A DNA stretch of 64,000 nucleotides from Ruminococcus_G sp964621905 (GTDB taxonomy: Bacteria; Bacillota; Clostridia; Lachnospirales; Lachnospiraceae). The stretch covers positions 248,001 to 312,000 of the forward strand of contig CAZUNG010000001.1 of the NCBI GenBank assembly GCA_964621905.1, read 5' to 3'. Positions 1 through 7,814 of this stretch are shown one piece after another. Numbering within the stretch: position 1 is the stretch's first letter; every line of letters starts with the position of its first letter. The translations under genes were made by a program, and so were the position numbers. The notes under the pieces are model-generated. The model did not search any database. It was not told where the DNA came from and was given only the letters and a program-made list of their open reading frames with translations.

Positions 1-2
1 CG

Positions 3-620
3 GCCGGTGTGATCGCAGTGATACTGATTCTTTTTCAGATCAGACCTGAGATTATGAAATCAATGAATGAGCTGCTGATGGTATTTCTGCCTTATTTTGT
101 GTTTATCATGTATATGGTCAACCGGGGAACAAGTTTTACACAGGTGCTGTTTATGAACTGTGATCACAGTATGCTGACGTACGCCTGCTATAAAGAGCCG
201 GCATCCATTTTAAAACTGTTTCGGATCCGTCTGCGCGAAATTGTGAAGATCAATCTGCTGCCGGCGGCAGTCATCGGGGCAGGTCTGGCAGTCCTTTTGC
301 ATTTTTCGGGAGGGACAGATCACCCCGTTAATTATGCAGTGCTTGTGATATCGATCTTGGCGATGAGTATCTTCTTTTCGGTTCATTACTTGACGTGCTA
401 TTATCTGCTGCAGCCGTATAATTCCGGCACTGAACTGAAAAGCGGAACTTATAAGATCGTCATCTGGATCACCTATTTTGTATGCTTTGCATTCATGCAG
501 GTTCGAATGGATACGCTTCTGTTTGGAATTCTGGTTACCTGTTTCTGCCTAGTGTATTGTATCGCCGCGTGTATTCTCGTATATAAGCTGGCAGATAAGA
601 CCTTTAAATTGAGAAATTAA
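3..620 (+). CDS. Multi-pass membrane protein, 5' end cut by window edge
   Basis: The frame is open to the left edge, so the first visible GTG (position 9) is probably internal. The visible ~205 residues hold about five or six hydrophobic segments, with a basic cytoplasmic-looking loop (KLFRIRLREIVK) after the second. This looks like the C-terminal part of a permease subunit of an ABC exporter, but no family motif proves it. The gene ends about 85 bases before the lipoprotein gene and lies on the same strand, so they may be co-transcribed. The function is not recognised. Confidence 0.6.
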   Translation, partial: AGVIAVILILFQIRPEIMKSMNELLMVFLPYFVFIMYMVNRGTSFTQVLFMNCDHSMLTYACYKEPASILKLFRIRLREIVKINLLPAAVIGAGLAVLLHFSGGTDHPVNYAVLVISILAMSIFFSVHYLTCYYLLQPYNSGTELKSGTYKIVIWITYFVCFAFMQVRMDTLLFGILVTCFCLVYCIAACILVYKLADKTFKLRN

Positions 621-705
621 ATAAAGTTCATCCTCGGGCAACAATTTTTATGAATACGGACACTATATAAAGGAAAAGCTGTTTTGGTGAAAGGAGAATG
701 GGTTT

Positions 706-1527
706 ATGAAGAAACACACAATGATCCTCTCGGTGCTGAATCTGATTGTGCTGACGCTTTTGCTGTCCGCCTGCGGTGATGGCTCGGGACAGGATGAACA
801 TGTCATGCAGGCTATGTATATCCCGTACGGAGAAGATTCTTCTGTTTTTATCGAGGAAGAAAACGGGACGGTGTTTACGGCGGCAATACCGGAAGCATTG
901 TATGACATTGATGGAAAACAGATTACGAGTGACCAGCTGAAAAAAGGAAATATTATTAAAATTACTGGAAACGGTGTCATGGCGGAGTCCTATCCGGGGC
1001 AGTACCATGGTGTCAGCCGTATGGACGTTGTTCAGGAGGGACAGCCCTCCGACGCTGACCAGTATCAGGATATTATTGACGGTATCTATCAGGAACCGGA
1101 TCCTTCGCTCCCGCCGACAGCGAGTGCAGAGTATACCAATGAACTTGCCATCGCCAATGTCTGCCTGTCGGAGGGCGGTTATACATGGTCTTATGTAGAT
1201 GAAAACGGTGAGACACAGTCGATTGTCGCAGATTCCATGCATATACTTGACTGGAAAGATCTGGTGGACATTAATCTTGACAGTCCGACAGACCTGACGC
1301 TTTATTTTTCTGAAGAGCCCGTGGAGGTCAGTGTTGAACGGTGGGATATCTCGCTATGGCTGCAGGATGACACAGCGTCAGATATACCGGAGAGTGAAGC
1401 GGTGACCGTAAAAAATAAAGATGGAACATGGATGATACCAAAGGCAGATACAGGATATGTTTATCTGATTACGGCATCCTGGGAGAATGGAAATCGGGAA
1501 TTTGGATTTCGGGTTCCCGCTGTTTAA
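706..1527 (+). CDS. Putative secreted lipoprotein, unknown function
   Basis: The 273-residue product begins with a short basic stretch and a hydrophobic helix ending in the lipobox LLSAC (Cys about residue 22). It is therefore predicted to be exported by Sec, lipidated and anchored to the outer face of the membrane. The mature part is acidic and hydrophilic, with a beta-rich look (a DIDGKQIT/KKGNIIKITGNG segment near residues 65-90 resembling a small OB or SH3-like barrel) and a Trp-rich C-terminal segment ending in a GYVYLITASW-type strand. I recognise no named family. The start follows GGTGAAAGGAGAATGG, a good ribosome site. A hairpin terminator follows directly. Confidence 0.8.
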   Translation: MKKHTMILSVLNLIVLTLLLSACGDGSGQDEHVMQAMYIPYGEDSSVFIEEENGTVFTAAIPEALYDIDGKQITSDQLKKGNIIKITGNGVMAESYPGQYHGVSRMDVVQEGQPSDADQYQDIIDGIYQEPDPSLPPTASAEYTNELAIANVCLSEGGYTWSYVDENGETQSIVADSMHILDWKDLVDINLDSPTDLTLYFSEEPVEVSVERWDISLWLQDDTASDIPESEAVTVKNKDGTWMIPKADTGYVYLITASWENGNREFGFRVPAV

Positions 1528-1532
1528 AAAGG

Positions 1533-1568
1533 AAAAAGATGTGCAAATCTGTTTTGCATATCTTTTTT
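1533..1568 (+). terminator. Rho-independent terminator after lipoprotein gene
   Basis: AAAGATGTGCAAA pairs, with one mismatch, with TTTGCATATCTTT around a five-base loop. A run of T follows. It starts a few bases after the stop codon. Confidence 0.75.
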
Positions 1569-1881
1569 GTTTCGGCAAAGTCTCATAGTAGACGAACGGT
1601 TGACAAAACAGAAGTCAACGGGGAGAACTGCAGAGAGGAACATGGATCCCTGTTCTTTCTGGGACTGCAGCCGTCACGACCGCAGTCAGTTTATTATGCC
1701 TGGGGATTTCGGCGGTTTTGTTTAACAAAAAACATATTTGATCAAGTTGTTCAATAACAGCTTTTGTCTGAAGATTTCGGCGCGGTGAGGTTTACAACTC
1801 CTGTTTCTCTATGTTAGGGTATAGTCAGTGGATCAGAGTGAACATACATAGGATCCATGAAGCAGACAAGGAGGACTGTGC
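1569..1881. other. Intergenic region, no gene recognised
   Basis: About 310 bases without a convincing gene. A short open frame crosses it but has no ribosome site and an unnatural composition. A GTTGAC/GTCAAC inverted repeat with a nine-base spacer lies around 1599-1619. No clear sigma-A promoter for the downstream KamA-like gene could be fixed. AAGGAGGACTG just before 1882 is the ribosome site of that gene. Confidence 0.5.
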
Positions 1882-2988
1882 ATGAAATGGAAAGAAGAAC
1901 TGAGGCATAATATCACGCAGGCAGGTGAAGTGAAAGATTTATTAAAACTTGATCTTGCTGATGAGGAACAGATGTGCAGAATATTGGAACGTTTTCCAAT
2001 GACGATTCCCAGATACTATTTTTCATTGATAGATCGTGGGAATCCGGATAACGATCCGATTCGTAAGATGTGCATTCCGTCTATTGGAGAGACCGATCTG
2101 TCAGGAGATTTTGACACCAGCGGTGAGGCGGAAAATACCGTAATGCCGGGTATGCAGCATAAGTATGCCGAGACAGCGCTGATTCTGTCAACGAACCGCT
2201 GTGCCATGTACTGCAGACATTGCTTCCGCAAACGTCTGGTCGGTATCTCGGATGATGAGACAGCAGAAAATGTAAAAGAGATGGCAGCCTATGTAGAAAA
2301 CCATAAAGAAATCAATAATGTGCTGATATCCGGAGGAGATGCCTTTCTGAACAGCAACGAAGTGATCAGGGAGTACCTGGAGAACTTCAGCCGGATCAGT
2401 CATCTGGATATGATTCGTTTCGGTACACGGACCCCGGTTACCCTGCCGATGAGAATATATGAGGATATGGAACTGATAGAAATGCTGAAGCAATACAGCC
2501 GAAAAAAGAAAATCTATATAGTGACGCAGGTAAATCACCCGAAGGAACTGACAGATGAGGTGAAGAGGGCTGTGAATCTGTTGCTGGAAGCCGGCATTAT
2601 GATTAAAAATCAGACGGTTCTTTTAAAGGGAGTTAACGACAGTGGTGATACGCTGGGAAGACTGCTCAGGGAGCTGACCTCATGCGGGATCATTCCTTAT
2701 TACATTTTTCAGTGCCGGCCGGTAACGGGAGTGCAAAAACAGTTTCAGGTTCCGCTAAAACTAGGATATAAGATTGTAGAAACAGCAAAGAATCAGCAGA
2801 ACGGACAGGGGAAATGTCTGCGCTACATAATGTCACATGTGACAGGAAAAATCGAAATCCTTGGAAACCTTCCGGATGGCCAGATGCTGTTTAAATATCA
2901 TCAGGCGAAAGATAAAAAGAAGATGGGGCACATTTTTACAAGAAAGCTGAGAGACGATCAGACATGGATGGATCAAAATCAGGTATGA
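1882..2988 (+). CDS. KamA-family radical SAM protein (lysine 2,3-aminomutase-like)
   Basis: The 368-residue protein carries the radical-SAM cluster motif CxxxCxxC as CAMYCRHC (Cys 107, 111, 114), followed by FRKR as in lysine 2,3-aminomutases. SGGDAFL (about 150-156) matches the SGGDPL motif of the family, which is SAM-binding. The family moves an amino group between carbons 2 and 3 using PLP and a 5'-deoxyadenosyl radical. The usual PLP-lysine segment PGGGGK is not present; MSHVTGKIEI stands in the same region, so the lysine may be conserved but the context is changed. Substrate is unknown. The last 53 bases overlap the end of the convergent permease gene. Confidence 0.85.
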   Translation: MKWKEELRHNITQAGEVKDLLKLDLADEEQMCRILERFPMTIPRYYFSLIDRGNPDNDPIRKMCIPSIGETDLSGDFDTSGEAENTVMPGMQHKYAETALILSTNRCAMYCRHCFRKRLVGISDDETAENVKEMAAYVENHKEINNVLISGGDAFLNSNEVIREYLENFSRISHLDMIRFGTRTPVTLPMRIYEDMELIEMLKQYSRKKKIYIVTQVNHPKELTDEVKRAVNLLLEAGIMIKNQTVLLKGVNDSGDTLGRLLRELTSCGIIPYYIFQCRPVTGVQKQFQVPLKLGYKIVETAKNQQNGQGKCLRYIMSHVTGKIEILGNLPDGQMLFKYHQAKDKKKMGHIFTRKLRDDQTWMDQNQV

Positions 2989-3718
2989 CAGAACGTTTCA
3001 GAAAGCCTGCGCGTATAAATACCTGGCTTCCATAGATGATCAGATGCCCCAGACCCTGTTTGCTGCTGATGAATTCACCGATGATGATACCAACCAGACA
3101 CAGACCGATATTGACTTTCATCACACTCAATATGAGCGGAATAGAAGAAGGAAGGACGACCTTGACAAGGGCGTCCTTTTTTGTCCCGCCAAATGTGTAG
3201 ATCAGTTTCAGCTTCTCCTTATCCACTTCCTGAAATCCGGTATAGAGGTTAATGATGGCGCCGAAAATGGCGACGGACATACCGGCCACAATGATGGTTG
3301 TGGGTTTGGCTCCGAGCCATACGATCAGAAGTGGCGCGAGTGCAGATTTCGGGAGACTGTTTAGAATAACGAGGTAGGGTTCCAGGATATGAGACAGCCT
3401 GGCTGATATCCAGAGCAGCACAGCGACTCCGACGGAAAGCAATGTGACAAAAAAGAAGCTGACCAGTGTCTCAAAAAGCGTGGTACCGATATGAAGCAAC
3501 AGCCCCTGATGAAGCGTCATATCGGCCATAGTCTTAAGCACACGCGAGGGGCTGCTGAAAATAAAAGAATCAATCCAGCCAAGCCTGGTACTGATCTCCC
3601 ATAAAGACAGGAACACTAAAAAGATCAGAATTCGGACAAGCTGGATGACCTGTCTGTCCCTTTTTTGGGATTTCAGATAATTCTTCTGTCCGGCTGACAT
3701 TTCACGAAGTTCATTCAT
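2936..3718 (-). CDS. ABC transporter permease (SsuC/TauC type), damaged 3' end
   Basis: The product (260 residues from the ATG at 3718) is a binding-protein-dependent permease of the nitrate/sulfonate/taurine class. It has five or so transmembrane helices and the EAA-type loop GGTKKDALVKVVLPSSIPLILS that contacts the ATPase. The start is chosen at 3718 because it overlaps the ATPase stop by eight bases and has a normal N-terminus; the open frame continues to 3814 inside the ATPase gene. After LIIYGSQVF the family normally continues with another membrane helix and about 40-50 residues. Here the frame runs into about 25 unrelated residues, partly antisense to the KamA-like gene. The last helix is therefore missing, and no substrate-binding protein gene follows. 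It is probably a non-functional remnant. Confidence 0.75.
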   Translation of the reverse strand: MNELREMSAGQKNYLKSQKRDRQVIQLVRILIFLVFLSLWEISTRLGWIDSFIFSSPSRVLKTMADMTLHQGLLLHIGTTLFETLVSFFFVTLLSVGVAVLLWISARLSHILEPYLVILNSLPKSALAPLLIVWLGAKPTTIIVAGMSVAIFGAIINLYTGFQEVDKEKLKLIYTFGGTKKDALVKVVLPSSIPLILSVMKVNIGLCLVGIIIGEFISSKQGLGHLIIYGSQVFIRAGFLKRSVIPDFDPSMSDRLSAFL

Positions 3719-4481
3719 GGTCGTTGAGTTCCTTCCAGATCTGATTAAAATACGTTTTGAAACGAGGGGCGCTGCGTGAGGTAAGAGGAGTACGGTCGGG
3801 GAGTTCCAGGTCAATCGGTATGGTACATTTTACGGTTGCAGGACGTTTCGTCATGACAATAACGGTGTCGGCCATGCTGATCGCTTCTGATATGTCATGA
3901 GTGACGAGAATTGCTGTTTTTTCTTCCTGTTTTATGATTTTCCCAATATCATCCCCGACATTCAGACGTGTCTGGTAATCAAGTGCGGAAAACGGTTCAT
4001 CCAGCAGCAGCAGGTCTGGTTCAAGTGCAAGGGTGCGGATCAGGGCGGCCCGCTGGCGCATGCCGCCGGACAGCTGGGAAGGTTTTGCGTTTTTAAAGGA
4101 GTTAAGACCATATGTCTGCATCAGACTTTCAATATAGACCTCTTTCTGCGGGGTGACCCGCTTTTGAGTTTCCAGCCCCAGCAGAATATTACTGTAGACG
4201 GTCCGCCATTCAAAAAGATGATCTTTCTGCAGCATATATCCAATGTTCATGGGTTTTTCTGACAGGCTTGTTCCGCCGAGAAGAATCTCTCCCTCCTCTG
4301 GTTTGAGCAGTCCGCAGATCAGATTTAAAATGGTAGATTTTCCGCAGCCGCTCGGTCCGACGATTGCAAGGAAACCACCCTTTGGGACCTGAAATGATAT
4401 ATGAGAAATGGCAGGGGTCTCCCCTTCCAGAGAATGGTAAGAAAGACTGACATCTTTCAGCTCTAACAATGGTTGGTCCAT
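3711..4481 (-). CDS. ABC transporter ATP-binding protein (SsuB/TauB type)
   Basis: A 256-residue ATPase with Walker A GPSGCGKST (residues 42-50), the Q-loop in MLQKDHLFEW, signature LSGGMRQRA, Walker B LLLLDEPFSALD and the switch histidine in LVTHD. It belongs to the nitrate/sulfonate/taurine/thiamine-precursor importer group and would energise uptake together with the permease at 2936-3718, which it overlaps by eight bases (ATGAATGA). The ribosome site ATGGAGGAATACC precedes the ATG at 4481. The substrate cannot be told because no binding protein is present and no riboswitch is visible in the 100 bases upstream. Confidence 0.88.
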   Translation of the reverse strand: MDQPLLELKDVSLSYHSLEGETPAISHISFQVPKGGFLAIVGPSGCGKSTILNLICGLLKPEEGEILLGGTSLSEKPMNIGYMLQKDHLFEWRTVYSNILLGLETQKRVTPQKEVYIESLMQTYGLNSFKNAKPSQLSGGMRQRAALIRTLALEPDLLLLDEPFSALDYQTRLNVGDDIGKIIKQEEKTAILVTHDISEAISMADTVIVMTKRPATVKCTIPIDLELPDRTPLTSRSAPRFKTYFNQIWKELNDHE

Positions 4482-4587
4482 GGTATTCCTCCATGTTATG
4501 TTTACAATATCATATGAATGGATTGCGCGAATTGACAGGATGAATTACAATAAAAGAAAATAAAAAAGACAGGAGCTTTCTCAGTAA

Positions 4588-5232
4588 ATGAAACAAAATT
4601 ATCAAAGACGGCTGGATGAAATTATTGATAATCAAGGTAAAAAAGTACCCGCGCTGCTGCTGCACAGCTGTTGTGCACCGTGCAGCAGCTATGTGCTGGA
4701 ATATCTGTCACAGTATTTTTCCATTACCGTTTTTTATTATAATCCGAATATTTATCCGGAAGAAGAATACAGGAAACGAGTGAGGGAGCAGCAGGAATTT
4801 ATCAGCAGGCTGGAAGTGAAGCATCCGGTCACATTTATGGAAGGTGAATTTGATCCACAGGAGTTTTATAAAATGGCTGCAGGCATGGAGGAGTGCGGGG
4901 AGAGGGGAGAGCGCTGCTATCACTGTTACAGGCTGAGGCTTAGTAAGACTGCTGAGACAGCGGGGAGGCAGGGGTTTGACTATTTTTGCACGACCTTATC
5001 TGTGAGCCCTCTGAAAAATGCCGAATGGCTGAATGAGATCGGGGAGGAACAAAGTGTTGTTCATGGAGTGGAATGGCTGCCTTCTGACTTTAAAAAAAGG
5101 GAAGGATATAAGCGTTCCATTGAACTTTCCCGGGAATATGGTCTGTACCGGCAGGATTACTGCGGATGCATTTTCTCGAAAAAACAGCGGGAAACAGAGA
5201 AAAAGAAGAATAATACTTGCCATGGAAAGTAG
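4588..5232 (+). CDS. queH: Epoxyqueuosine reductase QueH
   Basis: This 214-residue protein matches the DUF208/QueH family, which reduces epoxyqueuosine to queuosine at the wobble base of GUN-decoding tRNAs and replaces QueG. Cys-rich signatures are visible: LLHSCCAPCSSY (about 24-35), GERCYHCYRLRL (about 107-118) and QDYCGCIFS near the C-terminus. In this family these bind a [4Fe-4S] cluster and a further metal. AGGAG lies 12 bases before the ATG. It is transcribed toward argH and away from the ABC genes. queA, which makes its substrate, is at 55974 in this same window. Confidence 0.92.
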   Translation: MKQNYQRRLDEIIDNQGKKVPALLLHSCCAPCSSYVLEYLSQYFSITVFYYNPNIYPEEEYRKRVREQQEFISRLEVKHPVTFMEGEFDPQEFYKMAAGMEECGERGERCYHCYRLRLSKTAETAGRQGFDYFCTTLSVSPLKNAEWLNEIGEEQSVVHGVEWLPSDFKKREGYKRSIELSREYGLYRQDYCGCIFSKKQRETEKKKNNTCHGK

Positions 5233-5302
5233 AGGATGGTAAAATCAATCAAGATAAGGTAAACAGGGAGTCTGTGCCCGAAAAAAGAAATGAGGAATGT
5301 AT

Positions 5303-6685
5303 ATGGCACAATTATGGGGCGGACGTTTCACGAAAGAGACGGATCAGCTGGTGTATAATTTTAACGCTTCGATCGGATTTGACCAGAAGTTTTACGAGCA
5401 GGATATCAAAGGCAGTGTGGCCCATGTAAAGATGCTTGAGAAGCAGGGAATTCTGACAGAGGCAGAGCGCGATGAGATCATCGGCGGACTGGACGGCATA
5501 CGAAAAGATGTACAGGAAGGCCGCCTTGTGATTACTTCAGAATATGAGGATATCCATAGCTTTGTGGAAGCAAACTTGATTGACAGGATCGGAGATGCAG
5601 GAAAGAAACTGCATACGGGCCGCAGCCGGAATGATCAGGTGGCGCTGGATATGAAGCTGTATGTGCGGGATGAGGTCTGTGAGCTGAAGACGCTGGTTGT
5701 GAAGCTGCTCACAACGCTGAACCATATTATGAGTGAAAATCTTGAGACATATATGCCGGGATTTACGCATCTCCAAAAGGCGCAGCCAATTACACTGGCG
5801 CATCATATGGGTGCGTATTTTGAGATGTTCAGACGTGATTACGAAAGATTATGCGATATCTTTAAACGAATGAATTATTGTCCGCTGGGATCCGGGGCAC
5901 TGGCCGGAACGACATATCCGCTGGATCGTGATTATACGGCACAGCTGCTCGGCTTTGCAGGATCAACCAGAAACAGTATGGACGCTGTGTCTGACCGCGA
6001 CTATGTGATTGAACTGCTGTCAGCGCTGTCCACAGTTATGATGCACCTGAGCAGGTTTTCAGAAGAGATCATTATCTGGAACTCCAATGAATATCAGTTT
6101 GTTGAAATTGATGACGCTTACAGTACGGGGAGCAGTATCATGCCTCAGAAAAAGAATCCGGATATTGCCGAGCTGGTGAGAGGAAAGACGGGAAGAGTTT
6201 ACGCTGCCCTGACCTCGATTCTGACTACGATGAAAGGGCTTCCGCTCGCATATAATAAAGATATGCAGGAAGATAAGGAGCTCACCTTTGACGCCATCGA
6301 CACGGCCAAGGGATGTCTGGCACTCTTTGAAGGCATGCTGGCAACAATGGAATTTAAAAAAGATGTCATGGAAAAGAGTGCGCAGAGAGGATTCACCAAT
6401 GCCACGGATGCGGCTGACTATCTCGTAGGCAAAGGAGTGCCGTTCAGAGACGCGCACGGTATTGTCGGCCAGCTTGTTCTGTTCTGTATTGAACATCAGA
6501 TATCACTTGATGAGATGAAACTTTCTGATTATAAAAACATCAGCCCGGTATTTGACAAAGATATCTATGATGCCATCAGCCTGAAAACGTGCGTGGAAAA
6601 GAGAACAACGCTTGGGGCACCGGGACCGGATGTGATGAAGCGGGTGGTCGAGGCGAACAGAACATTTTTAGATGGGATCGCATAA
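5303..6685 (+). CDS. argH: Argininosuccinate lyase
   Basis: ArgH splits argininosuccinate into arginine and fumarate, the last step of arginine synthesis. The 460-residue protein starts MAQLWGGRF, the usual family N-terminus, and carries the fumarase/lyase signature GSSIMPQKKNPD (around residues 275-286) and the TGRSRNDQVA substrate segment. An ATG two codons upstream (5297) lies one base after the GAGG ribosome site, while the ATG at 5303 is spaced normally; 5303 is therefore preferred. No argG is adjacent. asd follows after 27 bases. Confidence 0.96.
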   Translation: MAQLWGGRFTKETDQLVYNFNASIGFDQKFYEQDIKGSVAHVKMLEKQGILTEAERDEIIGGLDGIRKDVQEGRLVITSEYEDIHSFVEANLIDRIGDAGKKLHTGRSRNDQVALDMKLYVRDEVCELKTLVVKLLTTLNHIMSENLETYMPGFTHLQKAQPITLAHHMGAYFEMFRRDYERLCDIFKRMNYCPLGSGALAGTTYPLDRDYTAQLLGFAGSTRNSMDAVSDRDYVIELLSALSTVMMHLSRFSEEIIIWNSNEYQFVEIDDAYSTGSSIMPQKKNPDIAELVRGKTGRVYAALTSILTTMKGLPLAYNKDMQEDKELTFDAIDTAKGCLALFEGMLATMEFKKDVMEKSAQRGFTNATDAADYLVGKGVPFRDAHGIVGQLVLFCIEHQISLDEMKLSDYKNISPVFDKDIYDAISLKTCVEKRTTLGAPGPDVMKRVVEANRTFLDGIA

Positions 6686-6712
6686 TTTTATGTTAGAAAG
6701 AGGAGATAAAAA

Positions 6713-7798
6713 ATGAGTGAAAAATTACGTGTAGGAATCTTAGGTGCAACGGGGATGGTAGGCCAGAGATTTATCGCTCTGCTGGAAGAACATCCATGGT
6801 TTGAAGTCGTGACTGTGGCGGCAAGCCCCAGAAGTGCAGGCAAGACATATGAGGAGGCGGTCGGAGGACGCTGGAAAATGACGACACCGATGCCGGAGGC
6901 AGTGAAAAAGCTGGTTGTCATGAACGTAAATGAAGTAGAAAAAGTGGCGGCAGGTGTTGATTTTGTGTTTTCGGCTGTCGATATGTCGAAAGATGAGATT
7001 CGTGCGATAGAAGAAGAATATGCAAAGACAGAGACTCCGGTTGTCTCCAACAACAGCGCGCACAGATGGACACCGGACGTGCCGATGGTCGTACCGGAAA
7101 TTAATCCGGATCATTTTGATGTGATTGAATATCAGAAAAAGAGGCTGGGAACGACACGCGGTTTCGTCGCTGTTAAACCGAATTGTTCGATTCAGAGTTA
7201 TGCACCGGTTCTGACTGCCTGGAAAGAATTTGAACCGTATGAAGTAGTTGCGACGACATATCAGGCAATTTCAGGTGCAGGAAAGACATTTAAAGACTGG
7301 CCGGAAATGATAGAGAATGTCATCCCCTATATCGGAGGAGAAGAGGAAAAGAGTGAAATGGAACCGCTTCGTCTGTGGGGCAAGGTTGAAGACGGAGTGA
7401 TCAAACCTGCAAAGTCACCGGTTATCACCTGTCAGTGTATCCGTGTGCCGGTGCTGAACGGCCATACAGCTGCAGTGTTTGTGAAATTCAGAAAAAGTCC
7501 GTCCAGGGAAGAACTGATCGACCGCCTGGTAAACTTTAAAGGAATTCCGCAGGAACTGAATCTGCCGAGTGCTCCCAAACAGTTTATCCAGTATCTGGAG
7601 GATGACAACCGTCCGCAGGTGGCCATGGATGTGGACTATGAAAACGGCATGGGGATCTCGGTCGGAAGACTGCGTGAGGATAAGGTATATGACTATAAGT
7701 TCATCGGCCTCTCTCACAATACTGTCCGCGGCGCGGCAGGCGGAGCAGTGCTTTGCGCCGAGACATTGAAGGTAAAAGGATATATCCAGGCAAAATAG
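6713..7798 (+). CDS. asd: Aspartate-semialdehyde dehydrogenase
   Basis: The enzyme makes L-aspartate semialdehyde from aspartyl phosphate with NADPH, feeding lysine, threonine, methionine and peptidoglycan diaminopimelate synthesis. The protein (361 residues) begins with the nucleotide-binding loop GILGATGMVGQRF. The catalytic cysteine lies in KPNCSIQSY (about residue 162), and the catalytic histidine probably in RVPVLNGHTA. Length and the QAISGAGKTFKDWPEMIENVIPY-like segment place it in the archaeal/fungal-type branch common in Clostridia. AGAGGAGA precedes the ATG. thrC, a downstream user of this branch, is at 44 kb. Confidence 0.95.
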   Translation: MSEKLRVGILGATGMVGQRFIALLEEHPWFEVVTVAASPRSAGKTYEEAVGGRWKMTTPMPEAVKKLVVMNVNEVEKVAAGVDFVFSAVDMSKDEIRAIEEEYAKTETPVVSNNSAHRWTPDVPMVVPEINPDHFDVIEYQKKRLGTTRGFVAVKPNCSIQSYAPVLTAWKEFEPYEVVATTYQAISGAGKTFKDWPEMIENVIPYIGGEEEKSEMEPLRLWGKVEDGVIKPAKSPVITCQCIRVPVLNGHTAAVFVKFRKSPSREELIDRLVNFKGIPQELNLPSAPKQFIQYLEDDNRPQVAMDVDYENGMGISVGRLREDKVYDYKFIGLSHNTVRGAAGGAVLCAETLKVKGYIQAK

Positions 7799-7814
7799 CC
7801 GGAAAGTGATCCAA

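Noticed and set aside
1428..1757. Plus-strand frame of 109 codons after the lipoprotein gene
   Set aside because: It crosses the terminator at 1533-1568 and has no ribosome site.
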